Source: Paraliobacillus zengyii (lineage in GTDB: Bacteria > Bacillota > Bacilli > Bacillales > Amphibacillaceae). Taken from it: DNA of 64,000 nt. The notes below the pieces were generated by a model. The model saw only the letters and a list, made by a program, of their open reading frames with translations. It made no database searches and had not been told where the DNA came from. Every line of letters starts with the position of its first letter. Position 1 is the first letter of the stretch. The DNA lies in assembly GCF_003268595.1 (NCBI RefSeq), contig NZ_CP029797.1:2687501-2751500 (forward strand). Direction: 5' to 3'. Both the position numbers and the translations under genes were made by a program. Shown here one piece after another: positions 1 to 8,323 of the stretch.

Positions 1-489
1 CACACCTAAACCAGCTTCCAGTGCCTTATCAATGCCTTTTAATACTACTTTAGTAGGGACAGCTGTATCATTAATAGAATGAAAAACCTCATCATTTAAA
101 GCATCTAAACTAACATTTACACGTTTTAATCCTGCATCTTTTAGATCTTTTGCCATCTTCCCTAAAAGTACGGCGTTTGTAGTTAAACCAATATCATCTA
201 ACCCATCAATAGCATTTAACTTTTTTATTAATTTCGGTAGATCACGTCTCAATAGAGGTTCTCCACCAGTTAATCGTATTTTTTTAACGCCTAATTGAAC
301 AAAAACGCGTGCTAATCGTTCTATTTCTTCAAAATTTAAAAGTTGATCTTTTTGCATAAAGACATAATCTTTTCCAAATATTTCTCTTGGCATACAGTAG
401 CTGCAACGAAAATTGCAACGATCTGTTACTGAAATCCTCAAATCTTGCAGAGGTCGTCCAAATTTATCTTCTAATTGCTTGATTTTCAT
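1..489 (-). CDS. moaA: GTP 3',8-cyclase MoaA, N-terminal part (cut by window edge)
   Basis: Radical SAM enzyme of molybdenum cofactor synthesis; it converts GTP to 3',8-cyclo-7,8-dihydro-GTP in the cytosol. The 163 visible codons contain the CxxxCxxC iron-sulfur motif (CNFRCSYC, residues 25-32), preceded by LRISVTDR, and the GGEP motif that contacts SAM. The start is the ATG at 489, with an AGGAGT-type ribosome binding site about 10 bases upstream. The family is usually about 330-340 residues, so roughly half the gene, including the C-terminal GTP-binding cluster, lies outside the window. Confidence 0.93.
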   Translation of the reverse strand, partial: MKIKQLEDKFGRPLQDLRISVTDRCNFRCSYCMPREIFGKDYVFMQKDQLLNFEEIERLARVFVQLGVKKIRLTGGEPLLRRDLPKLIKKLNAIDGLDDIGLTTNAVLLGKMAKDLKDAGLKRVNVSLDALNDEVFHSINDTAVPTKVVLKGIDKALEAGLGV

Positions 490-585
490 TAAACAATCAC
501 TCCTTAAGATTTTAAGTTATATTATACCAAGAAAACACCATTTATTAAAGTAACAAAATAATAATTTGGTTATATTTGTAAAATA

Positions 586-628
586 AAAAACACATTATTC
601 AGTTGGATTTACTGAACAATGCGTTTTG
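586..628 (-). terminator. Terminator of yutD
   Basis: Inverted repeat with arms of about 15 bases (ACATTATTCAG / CTGAACAATGCGT) overlapping the yutD stop codon. On the minus strand it is followed by a T-rich run, as expected for a Rho-independent terminator of the leftward yutD transcript. Confidence 0.7.
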
Positions 629-884
629 CAATAAAATAAGCACAACCAAAATTACAATATTCGTATAAGTAATCATCAATCGTACTTATTTTTGTATCAA
701 AGGCAGCTTTTGGGTTTTGATCATCATAAAATCCTTTTAATCGAAGTTGTTCATAACCCCAATCACCAACTATAAAGTCGTATTTCGTTAGAATTTCACT
801 GTAACGTTCTTCGAAAGCCTCTTGCTGAAAACCTTCTTTTACATCTTCTATAACTTCATATTGTTGTCCTGCTACTTCAATCAT
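609..884 (-). CDS. yutD: YutD-family protein (DUF1027)
   Basis: Small 91-residue cytosolic protein. It closely resembles B. subtilis YutD over its whole length, with the conserved core YDFIVGDWGYEQLRLKGF, a DTKISTIDDYLYEYCNFGCAYF tail and typical length. The molecular function of the family is not established. A GGGAG ribosome binding site lies about 10 bases before the ATG. It sits beside lytH, as in B. subtilis, and is divergent from it across a 228-base gap. Confidence 0.88.
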   Translation of the reverse strand: MIEVAGQQYEVIEDVKEGFQQEAFEERYSEILTKYDFIVGDWGYEQLRLKGFYDDQNPKAAFDTKISTIDDYLYEYCNFGCAYFIAKRIVQ

Positions 885-1112
885 ATTTATTCATTCTCCC
901 TTTGTCATCAATCCTCTAACAATATTCAGTAAACCTGTTAATAGCTTGTTTATAGTTTATCATATTCTTACTTCTAAACACTAGACGCTCCTCACTAAAA
1001 AACAAACTTTTACTAATAAATTGATAATTGGTTAGTTTTTCATCTCATCTTTTACAAAAGGTCGTACAAACTATAGTTACTTGTATCCATCTATTTACAG
1101 GAGTTGAATGAC

Positions 1113-2075
1113 ATGTTTAAACGCGTATTAGTTGCCACTTTTCTACTACTATCTTTTTCGATCCCGCATACATTGGCAACGGATGCAACTGATCAAGAAG
1201 AGGATAACGAAAAAATGGCATTATTTAAAAAGACTGAAGCACTTACTCAGATCCCTTGGTATTACCTTGCAGCAATCAATCAATATGAAAAAAATATTGA
1301 GAAAGAAACGGATCCGAAAAAGCGCATTAAAATCAAGTTTTCTGAAGAAAGCTGGTTTGGCATTGCAAATCCAAGCAAAGATACAAATCCTAGTCTAATT
1401 AATCTATTTGAGGGTATTGGTAAAGATGGAAATGGAGATAATCAAGCAGACCGATCAAATGACGAAGACGTAATTTATTCAATGGCAAGTATGCTCGCAA
1501 AAGAAGGAAATACAAAGCAAGATATTAAGATTGCATTATGGAATTATTATCAACGGGCATTAACTGTTCAATCCATTATGCAAATAGCTTCTGTTTATAA
1601 AACATTTGAAACGATTAGTCTCAATGACAGCGATTTTCCTATTCCACTTCAATACAATTACAGTTATCGGAATACATGGGGAGATGCACGTGGATTTGGT
1701 GGTAGACGCATACATGAAGGAACAGATATCTTTGCAAATTACGGAACACCAGTCAAAGCAACAAGGTACGGTGTTGTTGAAATAATGGGTTGGAATAAAT
1801 TCGGTGGATGGCGTGTAGGTATTCGTGACATTTATAATAACTACCATTACTATGCTCATTTAAATGGTTTTCAAGACGATTTAAAAGTTGGAGATGTAGT
1901 AAAACCAGGAGATGTGATTGCATCTGTTGGCGCAACAGGGTATGGTCCACCAGGAACATCTGGTAAGTTCCCCCCTCATCTTCATTATGGTATTTACAAA
2001 GATAATGGCTATAGTGAATGGTCTTTTGATCCCTATCCATACTTAAGTAGATGGGAAAAGGAAGCAAAAAAATAA
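1113..2075 (+). CDS. lytH: LytH-like M23 (LytM) peptidoglycan endopeptidase
   Basis: Secreted zinc metallopeptidase. In B. subtilis, LytH (YunA) is a late mother-cell enzyme that trims L-Ala side chains in spore cortex; the same role here is inferred from similarity and synteny. A hydrophobic N-terminus (about residues 4-25) acts as signal or anchor. A helical middle region precedes the C-terminal M23 domain, which has the zinc-binding HEGTD and HLH motifs, about residues 200 and 290. The ATG at 1113 is preferred over the TTG at 1104 because AGGAG (1099-1103) is correctly spaced for it. The stop codon abuts the left end of an insertion sequence, so the original downstream terminator is displaced. 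Confidence 0.88.
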   Translation: MFKRVLVATFLLLSFSIPHTLATDATDQEEDNEKMALFKKTEALTQIPWYYLAAINQYEKNIEKETDPKKRIKIKFSEESWFGIANPSKDTNPSLINLFEGIGKDGNGDNQADRSNDEDVIYSMASMLAKEGNTKQDIKIALWNYYQRALTVQSIMQIASVYKTFETISLNDSDFPIPLQYNYSYRNTWGDARGFGGRRIHEGTDIFANYGTPVKATRYGVVEIMGWNKFGGWRVGIRDIYNNYHYYAHLNGFQDDLKVGDVVKPGDVIASVGATGYGPPGTSGKFPPHLHYGIYKDNGYSEWSFDPYPYLSRWEKEAKK

Positions 2076-2097
2076 AGTAAGAGGCGGGGACAAAACT
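2075..2097 (+). repeat. Left terminal inverted repeat of the IS
   Basis: Begins AAGTAAGAGGCGGGGACA and is the reverse complement of 3898-3920 except at two positions. Its first base is the last base of the lytH stop codon. Confidence 0.85.
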
Positions 2098-2109
2098 CAG
2101 ATAAACAAT

Positions 2110-2156
2110 AAAAAGTTGCATCTTCCAACGGTAGTTGGAAGATGCAACTTTTTTAT
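2110..2156. terminator. Left-end hairpin of the IS
   Basis: Near-perfect inverted repeat with arms of about 20 bases (AGTTGCATCTTCCAAC / GTTGGAAGATGCAACT), loop GGTA and a T-run. It can terminate lytH transcription and shield the transposase gene from read-in, which is common at IS ends. Confidence 0.75.
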
Positions 2157-2238
2157 AAAACCGAAAATTTTAGTAAGTAAAAAAGGATACCTTCTGATAA
2201 AATTAAAGTACCACACAATAACAATCGGAGGTATCCTT

Positions 2239-3942
2239 ATGTTTAAAGATTATAACATGAATAAAGTAATTTTGCCGTTAGATTTTGAAATGAAATTACA
2301 AAAAAATGATATTGCCTATACGATCCATGACTTAGTAGAACAAATACCTGATAAAGCATTTTCTGTTTTCTTACATGAAACAGGTTGTCCTGCTTATCAT
2401 CCACGCATGATGATGAAGGTTATTTTATGTGCTTACACGCAATCTGTTTTCTCTGGAAGAAAAATTGAATCATTACTGAAAGATAGTGTACGTATGATGT
2501 GGTTAGCGCAAGGTTATGAGCCAAGCTATCGAACGATTAATCGTTTTCGAGTCAATGAAGAAGTACAAGAACTGTTACGCCAATGTTTTGTACAATTTCG
2601 ATGCCAACTGGTGAAAGAAGAGCTGATTGACCAGGAAGCGATCTTTATTGATGGCACCAAAATAGAAGCAAATGCCAATAAATTTACGTTTGTTTGGCGA
2701 AAAGCGATTGAAAAATACAGTGCGAATTTGGTGGAGAAATCAAATCAACTGTACGATGAATTATTGGCAAACGAAATTATTCCAGAAATAGAACGCGAAA
2801 GTACGGAAGAACTATCCACTAAAGAACTCGAAAAAGTAGTTGAGAAACTAGAGAAGACCGTTGAAGGATACGACAAACAGATCGAAGAAAGTAAAGATGC
2901 CAGCAAACGGAAGCAGCTTCGCTCTGCAAGGAAAACACCAAAAAAATACCGCAAACAGTTTAAAGATTACGTAGCACGCAAACAAAAATACGAAAAGGAT
3001 AGGCTTATATTTGAAGCGCGCAATAGTTATTCAAAGACAGACCATGATGCCACCTTTATGCGCATGAAAGACGATTATATGAATAATGGCCAATTAAAAG
3101 CAGGTTACAATGTACAAATTGCGACCGAAGGACAATATACACTCGCATATGACGTATTTCCCAATCCAACTGATGTACGCACATTCACTCCTTTTCTAGA
3201 TAAAATCGAGGAAAGCTTCTTTGAACTTCCCACCTACATCGTAGCTGATGCAGGGTATGGAAGTGAACAGAATTATGAAGATGTCCGCATTAATCGGGAG
3301 CGCATCCCGCTGATTACATACAATATGTATCGAAAAGAGAAGACAAAGAAATATAAGCAAGACCCTTTTAACACAATGAACTGGGCGTATGATGAAGCGA
3401 GTGATTCTTTCCGTTGTCCAAATGATAAAAAAGTGGCTTTCCAGTATCTATCTAATCGAACAGATAAAGATAACTTCACCCGATCCTTTAAAGTCTATGA
3501 ATGTGAAGACTGTTCGGATTGTCCGTTGCGTTCCCACTGTACAAAAGCAAAGGAAGGAAAGAATCGAAAAATTTATTATAATGAAAAATGGGAACAACAA
3601 AAAGCATACACAAAACAGCAGCTTTCAGAAAAAGAAACCGGTAAAATTTATGGCAAACGAAAAATAGATGTAGAACCAGTCTTCGGATTTTTGAAGGCTA
3701 ATTTGCGTTTCACTCGTATGTCAGTAAGAGGCAAGAAGAAAGTGGAAAATGAATTAGGATTTGCATTCATGGCGGTGAACTTGAGAAAGTACACGGCTAA
3801 GCATGCGCATGGTGCAACAAATTCTGAAAATAATCCAACAAAAAAAGATTCCGACCATCTTCCTAAGATGATCGGAATCTTTTTCGTTATTTTGGCTAGT
3901 TATGTCCCAGCCTCTTACTTCTTTTTTATTTCGAAGCCCTAA
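2239..3942 (+). CDS. IS1182-family transposase
   Basis: DDE transposase that moves the surrounding element. The true start is the ATG at 2239 (MFKDYNMNKV), with GGAGGT 6 bases upstream; the 41 codons before it are only an in-frame extension through the left-end hairpin. The N-terminal DUF772-type domain has the family motif ETGCPAYHPRMM. Acidic residues follow in FIDGTKIEANANKF and IVADAGYGS, and the C-terminal part (VEPVFGFLK) carries the expected Glu. A cysteine cluster CEDCSDCPLRSHC lies near residue 430. The frame has no stop inside the element: it reads through the right-end hairpin and inverted repeat and stops 20 bases outside. The last 30-odd residues are therefore probably not native sequence. 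Confidence 0.9.
   Translation: MFKDYNMNKVILPLDFEMKLQKNDIAYTIHDLVEQIPDKAFSVFLHETGCPAYHPRMMMKVILCAYTQSVFSGRKIESLLKDSVRMMWLAQGYEPSYRTINRFRVNEEVQELLRQCFVQFRCQLVKEELIDQEAIFIDGTKIEANANKFTFVWRKAIEKYSANLVEKSNQLYDELLANEIIPEIERESTEELSTKELEKVVEKLEKTVEGYDKQIEESKDASKRKQLRSARKTPKKYRKQFKDYVARKQKYEKDRLIFEARNSYSKTDHDATFMRMKDDYMNNGQLKAGYNVQIATEGQYTLAYDVFPNPTDVRTFTPFLDKIEESFFELPTYIVADAGYGSEQNYEDVRINRERIPLITYNMYRKEKTKKYKQDPFNTMNWAYDEASDSFRCPNDKKVAFQYLSNRTDKDNFTRSFKVYECEDCSDCPLRSHCTKAKEGKNRKIYYNEKWEQQKAYTKQQLSEKETGKIYGKRKIDVEPVFGFLKANLRFTRMSVRGKKKVENELGFAFMAVNLRKYTAKHAHGATNSENNPTKKDSDHLPKMIGIFFVILASYVPASYFFFISKP
3842..3884. terminator. Right-end hairpin of the IS
   Basis: Inverted repeat with 20-base arms and one mismatch (AAAAAGATTCCGA at the left, TCGGAATCTTTTT at the right), inside the end of the transposase frame. 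It probably terminates transposase mRNA and any antisense read-through from metS. Confidence 0.7.
3898..3920 (-). repeat. Right terminal inverted repeat of the IS
   Basis: Mirror of 2075-2097 with 21 of 23 matches. It ends 5 bases before the stop codon of metS on the opposite strand. Confidence 0.85.
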
Positions 3943-4024
3943 CAGCATGCATAATACTTGCTGCTAAACCTCCCCAAATAATGACTACACCTATAACAAA
4001 CATTGTAATAGCAGCTCCAGACAT
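3926..4024 (-). CDS. metS: MetS-like small subunit of an NSS amino-acid transporter
   Basis: 32-residue single-span membrane protein starting MSGAAITMFVIGVVIIWGG and ending MHAVRASK. It matches the methionine/alanine import small-subunit family, whose members sit beside NSS permeases and, in Corynebacterium MetPS, are needed for uptake. AGGAG lies about 10 bases before the ATG. The metP-like gene ends at 4057, 32 bases upstream, so the two are one operon. The stop codon is only 5 bases from the end of the neighbouring IS. Confidence 0.85.
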   Translation of the reverse strand: MSGAAITMFVIGVVIIWGGLAASIMHAVRASK

Positions 4025-4056
4025 GAGTCTTTCACTCCTTTCCTTTCATTATTTTA

Positions 4057-5526
4057 CTATTCTTTCGGCCACTTTTTGGTTGTCATTAATGCACCAAAGA
4101 ACATGGCACCAATCGCAACTACCCAACCAAAGTTAAATAAAAATTCGATTGGATATCCGCCATAAGCTTCTTTGATATCTGTTTGTAAGTTTTGTAACAT
4201 CATATAACCAAGTACAATTGGCGTAATGACACTTAGACAAAATCTCCACCAAGCTCCAAGTCTTATATCTGATACATCATTTGCATATGCTTGTAAATCT
4301 TTCAGAGAACGCGCAAACCAAGCAATTGCAACAACTTCAAATAATCCAGCTAACGCTACTCCATAATTATTAATAAAGTAATCCACTGTATCAAGAAGAT
4401 TTAAACCACCTTGATTAGCGTAGAATAACGATATAATTGCTGCAAGTCCCCCACCAATTGTTACTGCTAAACCACGTGAGATATTAAATTTTTCTTGGAC
4501 ACCTGCAATATATGTCTCCGAAATAGAAACGAGCGATGATAATCCCGCTAATACTAAAGAACCAAAGAATAAAATACCGAAAAATCCGGATGCTGGCATT
4601 TGACTAATGATTTCTGGAAAGACCATAAAAGCAAGACCAACGCCACCTGTAGCAACGTCAGAAACCAATTGACCTGTCTCATTTGCCATAAAACCTAATG
4701 CCGCAAAAACACCAATACCAGCTAACAATTCAAATGATGAGTTAGCAAAACCAGTAATAAATGCATTATTTGTAATATCTGCTTTTTTCGGTAAATAAGA
4801 AGCGTATGTGATCATAATTGCAAATGCAATTGATAAACTGAAGAATATCTGTCCATATGCCGCCACCCATACTGATCCATTGGTAATCATTGACCAATCT
4901 GGAGCGAAAAATGCTTCAAGACCATCCAAAGCGCCTGGTAATGTAATAGCGCGAATAACTATGATGATGAAAGTAACAGCTAATAACGGAATGAAAATTT
5001 TATTTGCAACTTCAATTCCCTTTTTAACACCCTTACCAAGAATGAGAAAAACAATTGCCCAAACCGCAATTAATGGAAATAGAACCGCTGGTACCATTGA
5101 ACCAAAAGTACCTGCCTCTGCTACTTGTAAAAAATCTCCTACGAAAAAGCCTGTAGGATCATCTCCCCAACTTTGTCCAATTGAAAAATAAGCATACATG
5201 ATTGCCCACGCAACAATAATTGGATAATACGTTGAGATAATGAATGAAATAGCAATTTGCCACCAACCTATCCATTCCATTCCTTTACTGATTCGTTTAA
5301 ATGAACGTGGAGATGAACTACGATATTTATGGCCTATTGTGTACTCCATAATTAACAATGGAATACCTGCTGTTAATAAGGCGAATAAATATGGTATAAA
5401 AAAGGCTCCTCCTCCATTTTCATATGCTGTTGCAGGGAATCTCCAAATGTTTCCTAAACCAATTGCTGATCCCATTGCCGCAAGTAGGAAGCCTATACGA
5501 GTTCCCCACTGAGACCGATTTTCCAT
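4057..5526 (-). CDS. metP: Sodium-dependent NSS (SNF) transporter, MetP-like
   Basis: 489-residue membrane protein of the neurotransmitter:sodium symporter family. It imports an amino acid, probably methionine or alanine given the MetS partner, with Na+. Residues 23-31 (GLGNIWRFP) form the signature of transmembrane segment 1 with its unwound Na+/substrate site. About 11-12 hydrophobic segments follow, as in LeuT-type transporters. GAGAGGAG precedes the ATG. The substrate is inferred from the family and the small subunit; other neutral amino acids are possible. Confidence 0.87.
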   Translation of the reverse strand: MENRSQWGTRIGFLLAAMGSAIGLGNIWRFPATAYENGGGAFFIPYLFALLTAGIPLLIMEYTIGHKYRSSSPRSFKRISKGMEWIGWWQIAISFIISTYYPIIVAWAIMYAYFSIGQSWGDDPTGFFVGDFLQVAEAGTFGSMVPAVLFPLIAVWAIVFLILGKGVKKGIEVANKIFIPLLAVTFIIIVIRAITLPGALDGLEAFFAPDWSMITNGSVWVAAYGQIFFSLSIAFAIMITYASYLPKKADITNNAFITGFANSSFELLAGIGVFAALGFMANETGQLVSDVATGGVGLAFMVFPEIISQMPASGFFGILFFGSLVLAGLSSLVSISETYIAGVQEKFNISRGLAVTIGGGLAAIISLFYANQGGLNLLDTVDYFINNYGVALAGLFEVVAIAWFARSLKDLQAYANDVSDIRLGAWWRFCLSVITPIVLGYMMLQNLQTDIKEAYGGYPIEFLFNFGWVVAIGAMFFGALMTTKKWPKE

Positions 5527-5889
5527 AAAAACTCTCCTCTCAAAATGAACACATCCCCATTAACAATAGAAAATTATAAAATTGCACTAAAATAATACAT
5601 ACTTTTTAAATATGTACGTTTTAAAATGGAATGTTTCAAATTTTTATTTTTTTCTGATATTTACTGATTATAACGAGACTGCTTGCTTCTGTCAAAGGAA
5701 GATTTATGAACATTTATTGAATTTAATTATCTAAACTTCCTCATCAAAAAAAAAAAGGGCTAATCGTCGACTCTTTTAAGTTTGGCTATACGTGATAAAC
5801 TACATTACAGCCTCTAAAAAAGGCTGCATCCTTTTTTTATTACCGAATAAACATATACTCCGGCATAACATTACTTGCGTCGGAATTGT

Positions 5890-6040
5890 CATCAACTGTG
5901 ACATAACAGAATCTCCTGACCCGCTACTCAAGTGAAATTGACTCCCTTTCCGCAGGCACGGCTTCAGCTAACTTGGAAGCAAAGAACGCTTCCAAGTGGA
6001 TCTTCAGCCCGCGCTGTTCCTGCAGGAGTGTCGCCAATTT
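5890..6040 (-). repeat. Structured palindromic repeat, copy A
   Basis: About 150 bases, read on the minus strand. ACTCCTGCAGGAACAGC is followed by CGGGCTGAAGATCC, then an inner hairpin (CTTGGAAGC, 7-base loop, GCTTCCAAG; 5972-5996), GCTGAAGCCGTGCCTGCGGAAAG, and a tail TTATGTCACAGTTGATG. Copy B lies 200 bases away in the opposite orientation and copy C at 28.1 kb. Similar GC-richer palindromic units are common between genes in Bacillaceae genomes (recollection, not checked). Confidence 0.75.
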
Positions 6041-6229
6041 CATTTGATACGCTAGTTAGGAGAAATAAACAACAATATTCACTATGAAGAATTAGGTTAT
6101 CTAGGGAATGAAGCAAGTTTGAAGAAAAACAGTAATTGTAATGTAGAATATAAACAATTGATAAGCTTGTCTAGCTAAAGTGTCATTATTCCATACTCAA
6201 TCATCATGTAGATTCTGAACTAGCTTTGG

Positions 6230-6368
6230 AAATATACGTAGACTCCTGTGGGAACAGCGCGGGCTGAAGATCCACTTAGTAAAGCGCTATTTGCTTTACT
6301 AAGTTAGCTGAAGCCGTGCCCACGGAAAGCGAAGTATATTTCCAAAGCGGTATGTTATGTCGCAGTTT
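6230..6368 (+). repeat. Structured palindromic repeat, copy B
   Basis: Same layout as copy A. ACTCCTGTGGGAACAGC pairs at a distance with GTGCCCACGGAAAG, and the inner hairpin is CTTAGTAAAGC / GCTTTACTAAG with a 7-base loop (6275-6303). The tail is TTATGTCGCAGTT. Stem bases differ from copy A in a compensating way. Short outer arms (GCTTTGGAAATATAC / GTATATTTCCAAAGC) also pair. Confidence 0.75.
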
Positions 6369-6518
6369 ACCTCAAGTGAGTTAGATCAAACGCATTGATG
6401 ATTACCCTAGAAGCGTGAAGTCAATTTTTTTTGGATTGCTAGACTTCCTTGTTATACAAAGGTTTAAGGGCCTGTTTTACACTGCAAAGGTTAAGTAATT
6501 ATTAAAAAAATAGAAAAA

Positions 6519-6545
6519 ACGGATCATTTCAATGAAATGATCCGT
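6519..6545 (-). terminator. Terminator of nhaC
   Basis: Perfect 12-base arms (ACGGATCATTTC / GAAATGATCCGT), followed on the minus strand by a T-rich run. It lies 19 bases beyond the antiporter stop codon. Confidence 0.85.
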
Positions 6546-6563
6546 CCTACATCTTTTAACAGA

Positions 6564-8120
6564 TTATGCTGTTTTCTTATTGTTTGAAATAACAACTAAA
6601 AAAGCAATGACTAAAATAGTTGCTAATGTAGCTACTAATCCAATACTTACTAGACCTGTTAAACCTAAAACAAGATAGCCAATACCAGCCGCAAATGCAC
6701 TAATAAAAGCATAAGGTAGTTGTGTTAAGACGTGGTCAATATGATTTGAACCTGCTCCAGTCGATGACAAAATCGATGTATCAGAAATTGGTGAACAATG
6801 ATCTCCAAAAACAGAACCAGCTAGTACAGCAGCCATTGCTGGCAGTATTAGATCCACATCAGTTACCACAGCAATCTGTGCGGCGATTGGAAGCATAATT
6901 CCGAATGTCCCCCAAGATGTACCTGTTGCTAAAGCCATAAATCCTGCCACTATAAATAGTAGTAATGCTAGATAATTTGGACTTATAGCAGCTTTTTCCA
7001 CAAGTTCAGCTAAATAAGCTCCAGTATTTAGGCGGTCAATAATTGTGCCGATCATCCACGCTAAAATTAAGATATATATTGCTGGGAGCATTGAACGTAT
7101 TCCCTCTTTATAAATAGAAAAGAAAGTTGTTTTTGGATGTTTTTGAAAGCCATAAAGAATGGATGCAAAAATTACTGCTAATAAACCACCAATAAAAAGT
7201 GATAAGTTAACATTCGTATACTCAAATAGTCTAAGAAGAGTAACTTGTCCCTGTATCTCTAAATATCCAGTCATTAGCATTGCAATGATCGTACCAATTA
7301 CTAGTAATCCGATAGGTATAATCAAATGCATAATCTTACCACTTTCATGTGCACGTATATCCGATTTAAGATCCCCAGCAATATTCCCTTTGGCTTCATC
7401 AAATAATTCGCCAGTTTTAATAGCTCTCGTTTCATGCTTCTTCATAGACCCTACATTGATATTAAATAGTGCTACTAAAAAGACGAGTAAGATTGCAGCA
7501 AAAGCATACATATTCATCGGGACCATTTTCACAAATGCCTCTAAAGGTTGATATGTTGTTACATCATTTGCTATAAAGATTCCACCTATTGTTCCAATAA
7601 TATAGGCACCCCAACTTGAAATTGGTGTAATGACAGTTATAGGTGCAGAAGTAGAATCAATAAAATATGCTAATTTAGCACGTGATACTTTATGACGGTC
7701 CGTTACAGGACGCGCAACTTGACCAACAGCTAGGCTATTAAAATAGTCATCAATAAATATTAAAATACCTAAAAATGAAGGAAGCAATTGTGCACCTCGA
7801 CGTGATTTAACCTTCTGAATTGCCCAGTCGCCAAACGCTTTACTACCACCAGATGCGGTCATAAAGGCTGTAATGATTCCTAATAGTAGTAAGAATGATA
7901 ATAAATATAAGTTCCCTACTTCAAAACCACTTTCTGCCTGATAGAAAATGTTTCGAAAAGCGATGCCCACTTCTTTGATTGTTTCAACTATATTAAAGTT
8001 TTGAAGCATTAGTGCTCCCACAATAATTCCTGCACCTAATGATAACAAAACTTTTCTAGTAACTAACACTAGTACTAACATTAACACTGCTGGAATTAAG
8101 GAATAAATTTCTCCTTCCAT
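6564..8120 (-). CDS. nhaC: NhaC-family Na+/H+ antiporter
   Basis: 518-residue polytopic membrane protein of the NhaC ion-transporter superfamily. Members exchange Na+ for H+, or in the MleN branch malate/Na+ for lactate/H+; which branch applies is not clear from sequence alone. It has roughly 11-12 hydrophobic segments and conserved family stretches such as FIDDYFNSLAVG (near residue 127) and GDHCSPISDTSIL (near residue 440). GGGAGG lies 7 bases before the ATG. It is transcribed alone between a terminator and the yunB terminator. It fits sodium or alkaline stress tolerance. Confidence 0.85.
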   Translation of the reverse strand: MEGEIYSLIPAVLMLVLVLVTRKVLLSLGAGIIVGALMLQNFNIVETIKEVGIAFRNIFYQAESGFEVGNLYLLSFLLLLGIITAFMTASGGSKAFGDWAIQKVKSRRGAQLLPSFLGILIFIDDYFNSLAVGQVARPVTDRHKVSRAKLAYFIDSTSAPITVITPISSWGAYIIGTIGGIFIANDVTTYQPLEAFVKMVPMNMYAFAAILLVFLVALFNINVGSMKKHETRAIKTGELFDEAKGNIAGDLKSDIRAHESGKIMHLIIPIGLLVIGTIIAMLMTGYLEIQGQVTLLRLFEYTNVNLSLFIGGLLAVIFASILYGFQKHPKTTFFSIYKEGIRSMLPAIYILILAWMIGTIIDRLNTGAYLAELVEKAAISPNYLALLLFIVAGFMALATGTSWGTFGIMLPIAAQIAVVTDVDLILPAMAAVLAGSVFGDHCSPISDTSILSSTGAGSNHIDHVLTQLPYAFISAFAAGIGYLVLGLTGLVSIGLVATLATILVIAFLVVISNNKKTA

Positions 8121-8186
8121 TTGTTAACCTCCCATTGTATTTGATTAAAAGAAGTAAAACCTAGTCTTGATATAGAAAACATAAAA

Positions 8187-8219
8187 AATCAGCAATAGCA
8201 ACATTAACTATTACTGATT
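8187..8219 (-). terminator. Terminator downstream of yunB
   Basis: Hairpin AATCAGCAATAG / CTATTACTGATT, followed by T6 on the minus strand, about 105 bases after yunB. A second perfect 9-base stem (GGCAACAAA / TTTGTTGCC, 8223-8252) lies just before it and could add to the terminator. Confidence 0.6.
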
Positions 8220-8323
8220 ATAGGCAACAAATTTCTTTAGCGCTTTGTTGCCCTTCTATTTTTTTAAAAGGATAGGTTACTTTTTTCAATTCTTATCTAC
8301 AATAGTTTACCAAGCAACAAACT

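Larger units (their letters stand above)
2075..3920 (+). mobile_element. IS1182-family insertion sequence, complete
   Basis: About 1.85 kb bounded by 23-base terminal inverted repeats (2075-2097 and 3898-3920) that match at 21 of 23 positions. It carries one transposase gene and a strong hairpin just inside each end. It lies in the short gap between the convergent genes lytH and metS, starting at the lytH stop and ending 5 bases from the metS stop. Both neighbours remain intact. No clear target duplication is visible. Confidence 0.85.
5527..6518. other. Gene-free kilobase with two structured repeats
   Basis: No plausible coding frame is seen on either strand. The right part is the promoter and leader of nothing obvious; the first 100 bases are upstream of metP. 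It holds an orphan terminator-like hairpin (5808-5838, CAGCCT/AGGCTG then T7, rightward) and two inverted copies of a palindromic repeat, described separately. The remainder is AT-rich and featureless to me. Confidence 0.6.

Noticed and set aside
1753..2121. Leftward 122-codon frame overlapping the end of lytH
   Set aside because: It is a shadow of lytH and the IS end, without a ribosome binding site or family resemblance.
2116..2238. 41-codon N-terminal extension of the transposase frame
   Set aside because: It encodes the left-end hairpin, has no ribosome binding site, and a perfect GGAGGT site precedes the ATG at 2239.
5808..5838. Rightward terminator-like hairpin in the gene-free kilobase
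   Set aside because: No rightward gene ends upstream of it, so it is mentioned only within the gap description.
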